A DNA stretch of 64,000 nucleotides, taken from Chitinophaga silvatica. Lineage in GTDB: Bacteria > Bacteroidota > Bacteroidia > Chitinophagales > Chitinophagaceae. The translations under genes were made by a program, and so were the position numbers. Shown here piece after piece: positions 34,401-42,902 of the stretch (its first letter is position 1; each line of letters opens with the position of its first letter). The stretch covers positions 248,001-312,000 of the forward strand of contig NZ_QPMM01000010.1 in assembly GCF_003419895.1 (NCBI RefSeq), given 5' to 3'. The notes under the pieces were generated by a model that was not told where the DNA came from, did no database searches, and saw nothing but the letters and a program-made list of their open reading frames with translations.

Positions 34401-35682
34401 AATAACTGGGTGATTGTACACCCGTAAAATTGTAATTATCGTAAAATAAATAAGTTAGTGGTGTCAGATCTGCTGCAGGAATATCCGGTAAAGGATTATT
34501 GACAGCATTATTCATTTGAGTTTGTAATGATTCTCTTGATGCGCTGCTATTATAAAGTGCTGTCTGAACCGGTCTGTCGAGGTCATCATAAAAGGTGACT
34601 ATCCACTTGTTCTTCAGTTTAAGATTACCATCGCGCGTAAACACCTGTCGGTCACGTTTGTCGTAAACCGTTTCCATCGATGTTTTACCTGGTAAATTCT
34701 TTGTTATTAACCGTTTACGATCGTCATAGGTATACTGGAAACACAATTCCGATAATACAGCTGCAACATTCCAACCTGGTTGTATTTTACTTATGGCTAA
34801 AGGAGGAATAACAAAGGTCAGATTACCCAGATTATCATATACATAGTAAGTATTTAACCAGCCATTATGTCCTGTGGCAGGGATTGCAGCAGATTGCACT
34901 TTTACAAGAATAAGCTGGCCTTCTTTATCAGCATACTTAACAGTAACATTACCAGCTTCGTCGATGAAAACTTCTTTGGTTAATTCACCAGCTGCATAAA
35001 TGCCGGCCATAACTGGTAAATTATTTGAAATATTCCAGATAGCAACAGAATCGCTTGCTGTATTGACCTTATATTGCATTTCAACGGGTCTGTTACCACC
35101 TTCCTTAGCCCAGCTGTTACCTGGTGCAAAGGTTTTAGCTATCCTCTGAAGGGCTGAAGATTCATATAGGGTCTGACTATAAAATATCGATTCTCCTGCT
35201 GATCCAGGGCTAAATGTTGCATTTTTATAGAAGACATCCTGATCATTAAAAGGATCCCTCTTTATTGTTCCATCTTTGTTATTACCACTCAACTTTACAT
35301 ATGGCAAATATGTATAGCGCTCACGATTAAATGCATCATACAGTTGTGGTGTAACAATATCGTACCCTGAGGTGCTCCCTCTTTTATCTACTTTTTGAAT
35401 ACTACGCCCTAAACCATCAAAATACTGGATACTCTGTCTTACTTCCCCGGTAGTGCGACTGGCATTTGTGACAGTAGCAGGAGTTGTAACCGGCATTGCA
35501 GGTATCCAGGTACTGATAGAATTAAATGAATATTCAGTAAACCTGGAAGGAATATTTATGGGAGTAGCGGCAGGTTGTGCACCTGAAACCGGAATATTCT
35601 GAGCCTTAGCTATTGAGTTAAGCAGCAATATTCCTACTACTGAGAATGACTTGAGTTTATTATATAAAGAGGAGTTAAGCAT
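31429..35682 (-). CDS. RHS-repeat protein with a Cys/His peptidase-like C-terminal tip
   Basis: 1417 aa. Signal peptide 1-28, then a Bacteroidota-type N-terminal region (DUF6443-like; GLGRSIQKVDKRGS near 93-106), many YD repeats (for example YDYGFQTNAYNGN, YGYDDNGNIFRM, YAYDVNGNLLQD) and the RHS core about 1098-1191 (YYPFGLSMAG, YNGKELL, YDYGARMYD, GRWQILDPLAD, NIDPDGR). The 226 residues after NIDPDGR form a distinct tip with DTYCNFATQ (Cys1271) and GKHGHVGTF (His1346, His1348). The order Cys, then Gly-His-Val, resembles CHAP/NlpC-P60 papain-like amidases. I infer a polymorphic toxin; the catalytic assignment needs structure comparison. Gene order: 6 bases after the DUF5977 gene, overlapping the exported 168-aa gene. 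Confidence 0.88.
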   Translation of the reverse strand: MLNSSLYNKLKSFSVVGILLLNSIAKAQNIPVSGAQPAATPINIPSRFTEYSFNSISTWIPAMPVTTPATVTNASRTTGEVRQSIQYFDGLGRSIQKVDKRGSTSGYDIVTPQLYDAFNRERYTYLPYVKLSGNNKDGTIKRDPFNDQDVFYKNATFSPGSAGESIFYSQTLYESSALQRIAKTFAPGNSWAKEGGNRPVEMQYKVNTASDSVAIWNISNNLPVMAGIYAAGELTKEVFIDEAGNVTVKYADKEGQLILVKVQSAAIPATGHNGWLNTYYVYDNLGNLTFVIPPLAISKIQPGWNVAAVLSELCFQYTYDDRKRLITKNLPGKTSMETVYDKRDRQVFTRDGNLKLKNKWIVTFYDDLDRPVQTALYNSSASRESLQTQMNNAVNNPLPDIPAADLTPLTYLFYDNYNFTGVQSPSYSDTTKLNAGSNLYKIPFSITNMTRGLLTGKKVRILDTDQWLTSTFYYNDDSRGVQNIDDNLSGGQDVLTFQYDFSGKILSSYQVHTNKRSSSIAKISQLTMNVYDSLGHLIAVRKRYNDDSTLQRTIVTMEYDELGRLKTKRLGINTNGKALERLLYEYNIRSWIKSINSGYVNGNQDTSHFGQVFNYDYGFQTNAYNGNIAGIRWKGWNDPLVRAYGYNYDKINRLTEASFTQQNTTGAAWTSDKMNFSANYGYDDNGNIFRMSQYGVDGNTSVPVDRLAYTYQESSNKLLAVYDTSTVTTKLGDFKNGTNTGADYAYDVNGNLLQDLNKGITSITYNHLNLPVQVTVAGKGTINFLYDAEGNRLRRIVSETTGTTNATTTTDYLGEYVYKNDSLQFVSHQEGRLRTAFKTGQPVQYFYDYFVLDNLNNTRMVLTEQSDLTMYSATMETPVASTESALFSNLDETRIAKPAGYPEDNSAGSNASVAKLVALSGEKKIGPSLVLRVMAGDTIAISSKAFYKSDGSQNKKSDENPVESIVADLIQTFNSGGGAATSHTGSIRDNNTPFNTGFYNNDYRKLKEKNSDNPMVNRPKAYLNYILFDDQFNMVNGNSGVKQVKASPDELQTLTQDQMPIEKSGFLYVYTSNESTQQVYFDNLLITQASGPVLEETHYYPFGLSMAGISSNALKGTNYSENRIKYNGKELLSKEFGDGSGLEWYDYGARMYDVQIGRWQILDPLADSGRKWSPYQYGWNNPIRNIDPDGRFAAPPSDFYDNNGLLVSHVNDGSNAVYVQSGSKHFVRYKFVGFDTRQGGLNKVNVTSAIQEAQKLNIANPYLVPHKDTYCNFATQNILSTVASATDNSKGLSMTGTANSMTNQFLESPLLLSTDMAGALNASANQNNTAVGTLSVYSYDAGEGKHGHVGTFSVGDNTNLGQTVNIGRHNGYLPITGTNGVFAKKISSVNFHTLSPDVKPKQSFQIVPFYDFQTLNR

Positions 35683-35688
35683 TTTCTA

Positions 35689-38600
35689 TTAATTTAGAAT
35701 CCAATAGTTACCAGTTCTCAGCGAAAAACCTGTCCACCAATAGTCTCCTATCGCCGGATCATAACGTTGTACGCTTACCTGTGACATTAATACTTTAGAG
35801 CTTCCTGTTGCCGTTGCATTGTAATTGGTAATAACAGGGTCATAATCCCCACTACTCAAAGTTTGGGTGTAATTGACAGTGAGATTGGAAACTGATTTGG
35901 GAATGGTACCTGCATAATCAGAATAAAACCTTACGACAACATCTGCTTTAATATTATTGCTATTAGAACGATCGTAATTCTCCAGACTAATTCTGGCAAA
36001 GGTTGTATTAGCAGGATAACAAATACCAGTTGCATTGGCATATGCCTGACCATTATTATTTAGGTCTGTTTGTGCCATGTTATTTGCGTCTGCTTTACTG
36101 ATTGTAGATGAGTATGTAGCACTTCCCACTCTATAGATAACGGAGGTACCAATTTCATTTGTTCCACAATTATTTCTGGTAAAGGACTTTTCCATAGCAT
36201 CACTAACATAGCGGCAAAGTCCTACTCTGTTGGCATATACCTGTCCACTGTCGATCATTTCACGCATCGCTTGCTGATCAGCGTCGGCCTGGCTAATAGT
36301 AGAGGTATATTTATTTGCAGGTATAGTATATTTTATAGCAACAGGTGTTCCTCCTCCTCCACATACCTTATTAAATGGAGAATCTAATTTGTTGCTATAG
36401 TAACGCGTTTCATCATTACATAATGTGGGAGCAGTATTGGCATATTTATAGCAAAACTGCTTTAGAATATTTCTATTCTGATCCCGGATGATAGACAATC
36501 TCTGAAAATCGTCATACTCGTAATAAGTAAATTTATTGTTGTTGCTGCATTCACTGCTAACTCCCCCATGCCAAAAATAGGTTGCTGTGCTCATCATGGC
36601 ATTATCGGGATACAAGCGTAGCTCATCCAGTTGCGTACCAGCGGCGGACGCACTTACTGTAACTGAAGTTGTAACAGATAATGTCCATGAATATAGGGTC
36701 CATCCATTCCGTGTAGTAAGAATCGTTGTATTGGTAGCAGAAGGTGTAATAACCACACTTCCATTATTCTTTACCCAGGCAGTGACCAGGTATTTTTTAC
36801 TGCTGTTCAATCCGGTTTTGGTGAGGCCATTTGCAACCCCCACACTGTTCAATACTCCTACTCTGGTGCCACTCAGTGCGTCTGATTGTGTAACCGAAGT
36901 AACCCCGTTGGTATTTTGCCAGTTACCCAAATCTTTACCCGAACCAGAAAGCGGATAAACATATTCGAAGCTAGTGTAGGCAATATCTGAAAAATCGGCG
37001 TTCTTTACTTCCGCAACAGGATATAAGCCATTATAACCGTATATATATGCTGCGGAAAGGTCTCCTGTCTTTTTAATCCCATTCAGATTTCCATATTTAT
37101 CATAATCAGAATAAGTTAGCACAACTGGTTGGCCACCTGCCTGATACAACTGGGTAACAGTTGCAGGAAATACCTGATTTGTATTAAACGAGGCATAATT
37201 AATTGTTTCATCAGAAATCTGTGCACCATTTCTTTGTACTGTTCTTTTTAAAACAGGTGAAATATTATTATCAGATATCAGCTTTTGTCGGGCAGTTTCC
37301 GCAGCTCCGGATTGCGAAACATCCAAGACATACTTTCTGCTTTCTACTGTAGTACCATTATTGTTTATATTGGATGTTATACCAGTTGGAAGTAAATGGT
37401 TACTTCCATCATAACTGAAGTTGGTTACTTTTTGCTGAGATGTTCCATCATCACTGTAAAGAGTTTCAGTAGTACGTGACAGCTTCTTTATACCTGCATC
37501 AACTAATACATCAAAATAATAGAAATCGAGATGCCCCGGGTGTAAATACCCACAAGGGTAACCTGGATCTCCCTGCACATGCTGGAACTTCTCATTAATG
37601 ATTATTCCTGTATTAATAACTTCCTCCTTCTTTTTCACATATTCATTGGTGATTGATTTCACCTGTTTATAATTTGTACCATCATATTTATAAAAGATCG
37701 TTGAAGCAGGCATTCCTCTTGTCCATCCTCTATTAGCAATATATCCATCAGGATATCGTGTATTCTTATTATATGGTCTGTTAATGAACCTGGGATTATC
37801 AATATTATAAAGTCTGTCATCTTCAAATACAAATTGATAATCTGTTTTTTGTTTATTGCCTTGATTATCATCAAGTATTTCGGATACATGCGTATACATC
37901 AAAGGCGCACCATTGTGATTTGCCAATGGAATAATAGGATTCGAGTAATAATAGAGCCTATAAAGATGTGCCAGATCCAAAGGATCAACAATTGGGTTAT
38001 CATTCCGAATACCCTGGTCGGTATATTGCATATAAGAGTATGATCCCCTATACAGATCTGTTAGAACAGTTCCAATATTATAAACATATTGCTTAACAAT
38101 TGGAATTGCATCAGTATTTGCAACAGAAGTAATCTTATTAATTCTTAGCCCTCCAATTAGTTCTGTTTGTCCAGGAACCCTATTAGCTTCAAAATCGAAT
38201 GCAGTATATCCACCAGTTGGATAATCGATTCTTACAAGGGAGCACGACTTCATGTAAGTTTCATTAGGAGCTCTGTTAGCGCTTCCGACCAGCCAGGGAA
38301 AAAGTTCAGGGGGGATAGTTGGAATAAGATGAGGGTTTGCTATCTGACCATTATAATACCCCCAATAGTCCTGTGCACAACCTTCGTTGGCAGGAGTAGT
38401 TGTGTGAGGCATCGGCGGCATTTTTTGCATATTATAGGTGAACCCATAATTGTTAATGTATCTGTTAGTTCCATCATACACCTTAACTCCCGACAGTTGT
38501 AACCGATAACTATATTTATCCACTATGTCATCAGAGACGAAATAATTATGAAGCAGCTCAAATTTCTGTAACTGTACTTCAATATTTTGCTCATTTGTTT

Positions 38601-39597
38601 TATTGATTGTTATGTTCGTAAGCCTGTCTGGTACAATATCTTTTCTATCTGCCGCATAATTAAATACAACGCTTCCTCCTCTATAGCTTATTTTTTTTAT
38701 CAATTCATTTGAAGAATATAAAAGACTATAATACACAGGTTCTATACTTGGTATATCATTAACAAACTTTGTTGAAAACGATTTATTAACATAACTATAA
38801 GCATTGAAATGATAATATTCAAGGTTGATGGTATCTGTATTTGAGGTAGAAATGATCTGGGTTAACAACCATGAACTTGTGGATGGAATATCTGATCCGG
38901 AAGTAACCAATTGAGCGTTATTATCAAACAAATATCTAGTTCCATCGTTCCCTACAATTTCATATTTCACATTACTCGCATCAGGCTTCCTTATGATTTT
39001 ATCATTTGAGTAACTGAGTAGATGCAATTGCTTGGAAACATCATAGGTAAATTGGCCCGATAACTTATTTCCTACGGAATAAAAATAATCATCTGCTCTC
39101 CCATCCCTAGTACTAAAGAACTTGGATCGAAGTTCTTCACAAACTGTACGAAATAAATAGGGATCGCTTACAGTCGTTATAGGAAAGTTGTCTATTTGAG
39201 CAGTTGTCAGATGAGTTGCATCAGATAATAAAAATGATTTTTCATCTGCAAGTCCATTTATTACTCTTGATAACATTCCACCAGCATTCAGAGACCAACC
39301 CAATCCAACACTGGAAGCAATTTCATTTACTTTAATCCCTGAAGCATGATAGCTTAAAGAAATAGGTAAATTTAATGCTCCAGCCCTTACTTCATATAGA
39401 GGGATTTCAATTTTAGGAATACCAGTAGATTGATCTACCGGATAATCACTATACTTCAGAAATGCCTGTGCATCAGGCGAAGGAGGTAATACTCGCTGAT
39501 TAATGTTGAGATTTGTCTGGGCAACAGCTCTTACTGATACTAATAAAATAAATGACAAGTAAAAGCACCTCCAGAAATTGGCAGATAACAAATTCAT
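35689..39597 (-). CDS. 1302-aa exported protein with YD-like repeats and two DUF5977 domains
   Basis: First gene of the RHS operon. Signal peptide 1-26. The N-terminal region SYHASGIKVNEIASSVGLGW near residues 75-95 is the start common to SpvB/RHS-like proteins of Bacteroidota. YD-like repeats follow (for example YSDYDKYGNLNG, YEYDDFQRLSII). Near the end are two copies of a DUF5977-type unit, about 1075-1128 and 1139-1193, each with a central Cys or Tyr, (Y)xSTIS(Q/K)ADA(D/N) and GQxYANxxGxC. No toxin tip is seen. It may help export, fold or display the RHS protein, but its role is unknown. Confidence 0.85.
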   Translation of the reverse strand: MNLLSANFWRCFYLSFILLVSVRAVAQTNLNINQRVLPPSPDAQAFLKYSDYPVDQSTGIPKIEIPLYEVRAGALNLPISLSYHASGIKVNEIASSVGLGWSLNAGGMLSRVINGLADEKSFLLSDATHLTTAQIDNFPITTVSDPYLFRTVCEELRSKFFSTRDGRADDYFYSVGNKLSGQFTYDVSKQLHLLSYSNDKIIRKPDASNVKYEIVGNDGTRYLFDNNAQLVTSGSDIPSTSSWLLTQIISTSNTDTINLEYYHFNAYSYVNKSFSTKFVNDIPSIEPVYYSLLYSSNELIKKISYRGGSVVFNYAADRKDIVPDRLTNITINKTNEQNIEVQLQKFELLHNYFVSDDIVDKYSYRLQLSGVKVYDGTNRYINNYGFTYNMQKMPPMPHTTTPANEGCAQDYWGYYNGQIANPHLIPTIPPELFPWLVGSANRAPNETYMKSCSLVRIDYPTGGYTAFDFEANRVPGQTELIGGLRINKITSVANTDAIPIVKQYVYNIGTVLTDLYRGSYSYMQYTDQGIRNDNPIVDPLDLAHLYRLYYYSNPIIPLANHNGAPLMYTHVSEILDDNQGNKQKTDYQFVFEDDRLYNIDNPRFINRPYNKNTRYPDGYIANRGWTRGMPASTIFYKYDGTNYKQVKSITNEYVKKKEEVINTGIIINEKFQHVQGDPGYPCGYLHPGHLDFYYFDVLVDAGIKKLSRTTETLYSDDGTSQQKVTNFSYDGSNHLLPTGITSNINNNGTTVESRKYVLDVSQSGAAETARQKLISDNNISPVLKRTVQRNGAQISDETINYASFNTNQVFPATVTQLYQAGGQPVVLTYSDYDKYGNLNGIKKTGDLSAAYIYGYNGLYPVAEVKNADFSDIAYTSFEYVYPLSGSGKDLGNWQNTNGVTSVTQSDALSGTRVGVLNSVGVANGLTKTGLNSSKKYLVTAWVKNNGSVVITPSATNTTILTTRNGWTLYSWTLSVTTSVTVSASAAGTQLDELRLYPDNAMMSTATYFWHGGVSSECSNNNKFTYYEYDDFQRLSIIRDQNRNILKQFCYKYANTAPTLCNDETRYYSNKLDSPFNKVCGGGGTPVAIKYTIPANKYTSTISQADADQQAMREMIDSGQVYANRVGLCRYVSDAMEKSFTRNNCGTNEIGTSVIYRVGSATYSSTISKADANNMAQTDLNNNGQAYANATGICYPANTTFARISLENYDRSNSNNIKADVVVRFYSDYAGTIPKSVSNLTVNYTQTLSSGDYDPVITNYNATATGSSKVLMSQVSVQRYDPAIGDYWWTGFSLRTGNYWILN

Positions 39598-39702
39598 AAA
39601 AGGTTAAGGATAAATAATTAAGGTTAAGCTACAGATAAACTCTATCGGGTTTTCACAAAGCAAGGGCTCACAATTACAATGTATCTATACAACTTATTAT
39701 CG

Positions 39703-39735
39703 CAAACTAAAATATGTCCTTATTTTAAATTCAAA
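39703..39735 (-). promoter_or_regulatory. candidate promoter of the RHS operon
   Basis: On the minus strand TTTG (39735-39732) and TTAGTTTG (39710-39703) resemble the minus-33 and minus-7 elements, with one mismatch in the latter and 21 bases between. It lies about 105 bases before the first gene. A weak match. Confidence 0.35.
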
Positions 39736-39839
39736 TATTAATTCTACCTCCAACTAATCATGTAAATAATAAGATAACATTAATGTAATCTGGGTTATTA
39801 TTCAATTTATTTATTTCACTGAATTTCAGACTATAGAAA

Positions 39840-39882
39840 AAATTTATGTAGATATCTCTCACTGAGATATCTACATAAATTT
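39840..39882 (-). terminator. terminator of the SDR gene
   Basis: A 19-pair perfect stem (39840-39858 with 39864-39882) around TCACT overlaps the SDR stop codon by one base and is followed on the minus strand by a T-rich tail. It separates the SDR gene from the RHS operon. Confidence 0.88.
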
Positions 39883-40601
39883 TACAACGAAATTCCTCCA
39901 TCACAACGTATAACCGTTCCCGTCATATACGTATTTCCAATTAAAAACAGAATAGCATCTGCTACTTCTTCCGGCCGGCCCACGCGCCCCATCGGTATTT
40001 GTGAGGCATATTGCTGAAAGGCGGCAGCTTTATCTGCAGGAGAAAGGAAATCCCACCAGGAAGTATCAATTACTCCCGGAGAAACAGCATTAATCCTTAC
40101 AGGCTGTAATTCTTTCGCAATAGAAGGAATCATCAGTTCCAGCGAGCCATTTATAGCAGCTAGTCCGGACACTCCGGGAGCCTTCATTGCAGCCGAAGCA
40201 GCGGTAATAAGTGTAGCGCTACCGCTTTTATTGATATAAGGAATAGCAGCCTGCAAGGTGTTTAACAATGGCCAGAATTTACCTTCAAAACCAGTTCTCA
40301 AATCCTGTAAGGGAAGGCTGGAAAACTCACCGGCACCTTTCCCTCCGCTTAATGTTAAAACAAGGTGATCGAAAGGTCCTACACCGGCAAAGAATTGATC
40401 TAAATCATTGCGGTTATTGCTATCCAGTACCACTGTTGTGATTCCGGGGATAGCGGATTTTGCTTGCTGAAGTTTTTCGGCTGATCGTCCGGTGATTATT
40501 ACCTGAGCTCCTGCATCGTGAAGAAGGTGGGCGGTAGCAAGACCAATACCCGTAGAACCACCTGCTATTACTACTTTCTTGTTTTCAAATTTTCCTGGCA
40601 T
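39882..40601 (-). CDS. SDR-family protein lacking the YxxxK catalytic pair
   Basis: 239 aa with a Rossmann fold. The nucleotide-binding motif GGSTGIG is at 14-20, ITGRS follows at 36-40, and the C-terminal part shows NAVSPGVIDTSWW and TGTVIRCDGG, standard for the short-chain dehydrogenase family. Where classical members have YxxxK, this protein has LAAIN (Leu147, Asn151), although Ser136 remains. Usual Tyr/Lys proton relay is therefore absent, so it may be a non-classical reductase or a binding or regulatory protein. It lies 80 bases after the AraC gene and may be under its control. Confidence 0.88.
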   Translation of the reverse strand: MPGKFENKKVVIAGGSTGIGLATAHLLHDAGAQVIITGRSAEKLQQAKSAIPGITTVVLDSNNRNDLDQFFAGVGPFDHLVLTLSGGKGAGEFSSLPLQDLRTGFEGKFWPLLNTLQAAIPYINKSGSATLITAASAAMKAPGVSGLAAINGSLELMIPSIAKELQPVRINAVSPGVIDTSWWDFLSPADKAAAFQQYASQIPMGRVGRPEEVADAILFLIGNTYMTGTVIRCDGGISL

Positions 40602-40681
40602 ATAGTTTAATTTTATACCAGCAAAGTTGAGATGAAAATGACCGGGGATTATTAACCTATTGATGCAAACTATTAACTCAT

Positions 40682-41617
40682 TTATGCATTTTTGCGAAAA
40701 ACCTGGGGAGTCTGACCCGTTTGTTCTTTAAAGAAGCGGGAAAAGCCAGCCGGATCACTAAACTCTAACTGAAAGCTGATATTAGCGATAGTATCATCCG
40801 TATATCTAAGTAAGGCCTTAGCTTCCTGTGTAAGCATACTACTAATGGCTTCAGAAGCAGTATGACCTGTGACATCCTTTATCGTTCTGTTGAGATGGTT
40901 GGGAGTTATGCCCAACATGGCTGCATAGGCTGCAACTTTTCTTTCTTTAAGAAAATGTTTACTTACCAATTTATGAAACCTGGAAATGAGGTAACTGCTA
41001 CGATTGTCTGATTCTACCAAATGTAAACCTTGTTCTATATACCCTCTTTTTATTTCTAACAACAGTAAATAAAAATACACTCTGACTGCTTTATCTCTTT
41101 CGGGTTGTAATTGTTGCAGTTCCTGATTGATCTTATCTACAAAATCTGCTACCCTGGTTATTTGTGGAGCTGTTAATTGAATGAACAACTGCCCATCTGC
41201 ACTAAAGAAGGGAAACTCCTGTTGAAATTTATCAGGCGGTAGAAAGTCTTCCAGAAATGCAGCTTCAAATAGTGCATAATACCCAAAGGTTCCCGGGCGG
41301 ATATTACACTTGCTGAATACCTGGCCCGGATAGGTAAAACTTATTGTTCCGGGTTGATGAGTAAATTTTTCCAGACCCAACTGAACATCCACACTTCCGC
41401 TAAGCGTAATACTCATACGATAAAAATCAGATTTCAAGGGGCCTACGGCCGATACGAGTCCTTGACTGCTGTATATTTCAAAGCCTTTTATCTTTTTGTC
41501 AGCAGAAAGATTATTGTATCCAAATGAAGAATTGTCGTTCCCATTCCGGTGAAGATGGCGAAAATCGCCCAGTGAATATTGAGGTATCTTATTCCGGGTT
41601 AGCGTTTGTCTCGGCAT
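40682..41617 (-). CDS. AraC family transcriptional regulator
   Basis: 311 aa. The N-terminal 200 residues form a cupin-like sensing domain (FTHQPGTISFTYPGQV near 92-107). The C-terminal 95 residues hold the two helix-turn-helix units: KVAAYAAMLGITPNHLNRTI and then IANISFQLEFSDPAGFSRFFKEQTG, followed by TPQVFR. Such proteins activate nearby genes on binding a small molecule. The SDR gene downstream in the same direction is the obvious candidate target. No close motif identifies the ligand. Confidence 0.93.
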   Translation of the reverse strand: MPRQTLTRNKIPQYSLGDFRHLHRNGNDNSSFGYNNLSADKKIKGFEIYSSQGLVSAVGPLKSDFYRMSITLSGSVDVQLGLEKFTHQPGTISFTYPGQVFSKCNIRPGTFGYYALFEAAFLEDFLPPDKFQQEFPFFSADGQLFIQLTAPQITRVADFVDKINQELQQLQPERDKAVRVYFYLLLLEIKRGYIEQGLHLVESDNRSSYLISRFHKLVSKHFLKERKVAAYAAMLGITPNHLNRTIKDVTGHTASEAISSMLTQEAKALLRYTDDTIANISFQLEFSDPAGFSRFFKEQTGQTPQVFRKNA

Positions 41618-41669
41618 TTTGAGAGTAATCTGTTATATAAAGATAACTAATAAATGTTCCAATTAAAAA

Positions 41670-41695
41670 ATCCCGGTCATCAACATGACCGGGAT
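41670..41695 (-). terminator. terminator of the second SusCD module
   Basis: ATCCCGGTCAT and ATGACCGGGAT form an 11-pair stem around CAAC. On the minus strand a T-run follows. It is 47 bases past the TlpA stop. Confidence 0.9.
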
Positions 41696-41741
41696 ACATA
41701 TATTTAAATAACTATTACGGATAGCTGAACTAAAATCTACG

Positions 41742-42878
41742 TTAGTTATCTCCTAAAACTTCTGCCAGTTTCTTATTCAGTTCTTCTCCGCGAAGGTTCG
41801 TAGCAATAATTTTCTTATCGGCATCCAGCAGGAAGTTTGCCGGTACGGCTCTGATACCGTATAAACGGCCAACCTCGTTATTCCATCCTTTCAGATCGGA
41901 AACATGAACCCATGGCAGCTTATCATGCTCGATAGCATCTAACCATTTATCTTTATTATCATCGAGCGAGATGGCAATGATTTCAAAACCCTTGTCTTTA
42001 TACTGTTTGTACTGCTCTCTGAGATTTGGATTTTCGGCGCGACAAGGGCCACACCAGCTTGCCCAGAACTCAACCAGTAAAGCTTTCCCTTTCATATCTG
42101 CTAATTTCACAGGTTGGCCATTAACATCATTCTGTACAAAGGTTGGGGCGGTGGCACCGGTATGAATTGTTTTGGCAGCAGTGATCCGTTGTTCCATTTC
42201 TTTCCCTATATCGGATGTTCTGAGTGCTTTGCTCATAGCATTAAATATTGGTTCTATTTTTGGCACATCTACTTTACTTCCTGCGGCCTCAGATAATGCC
42301 ACCATTCCAAACCAGCCATTTGGATGTTTTTTAGCATAGATCAATTGCTTCTCATTACGGGTTTTCATTGCCAGTCTGTAGTTGCGATCTATTACGTTTA
42401 CAAAGGCAGTATCCTTTTGCTGCTCGGGAGTGAGACTCGAAAAAGCAGCATTCGCATTTTTATTCAAGTCCATAATTGTTCCTCCGATAGCTTTATTATA
42501 GGCCTGATATTCGTTATAAACTTTTGAGCCTGTAAAACTTGCATTAGCCAGGGAATCTTTGGAAGTAATAGTTATCTGTTCCTTGCCAAAATAAAAATAG
42601 ATTACATCCCCTGTATATACGGCCTTTTGCTTACCGCCACCATCGTGAGAAAGCGCCATTCTTGCATAGGTATATCCTGCACTGTTTCCTTTAAACTGGA
42701 AACTGCCATTAACTACATCAACAGAATCTTCTTTTCCTTTGCCATTATCCATAAAATCGACATACACTCTGGCAGGGCTATTCAATTTCCCTATTTTACC
42801 ATTAATGGTAAAGTTATTTGTTTGGGCAAGCAGCGAGACCGGTGCGAGTATACAGGCCAGTGCTATTATTTTCTTCAT
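41742..42878 (-). CDS. DUF4369-TlpA thiol:disulfide protein (module 2)
   Basis: 378 aa, the same plan as the module-1 protein: signal peptide to residue 18, DUF4369-like N-terminal part (about 20-125), helical middle, and thioredoxin domain from about 240 with WCGPC at 275-279 and cis-Pro segment RAVPANF near 344. The two share the motif SDLKGW/CDLKGW and identical active sites but diverge elsewhere. It is the last gene of the second module, 24 bases after the PKD-like lipoprotein gene. Confidence 0.9.
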   Translation of the reverse strand: MKKIIALACILAPVSLLAQTNNFTINGKIGKLNSPARVYVDFMDNGKGKEDSVDVVNGSFQFKGNSAGYTYARMALSHDGGGKQKAVYTGDVIYFYFGKEQITITSKDSLANASFTGSKVYNEYQAYNKAIGGTIMDLNKNANAAFSSLTPEQQKDTAFVNVIDRNYRLAMKTRNEKQLIYAKKHPNGWFGMVALSEAAGSKVDVPKIEPIFNAMSKALRTSDIGKEMEQRITAAKTIHTGATAPTFVQNDVNGQPVKLADMKGKALLVEFWASWCGPCRAENPNLREQYKQYKDKGFEIIAISLDDNKDKWLDAIEHDKLPWVHVSDLKGWNNEVGRLYGIRAVPANFLLDADKKIIATNLRGEELNKKLAEVLGDN

Positions 42879-42902
42879 AATTGGTTTGATTTTTTACGCT
42901 CT

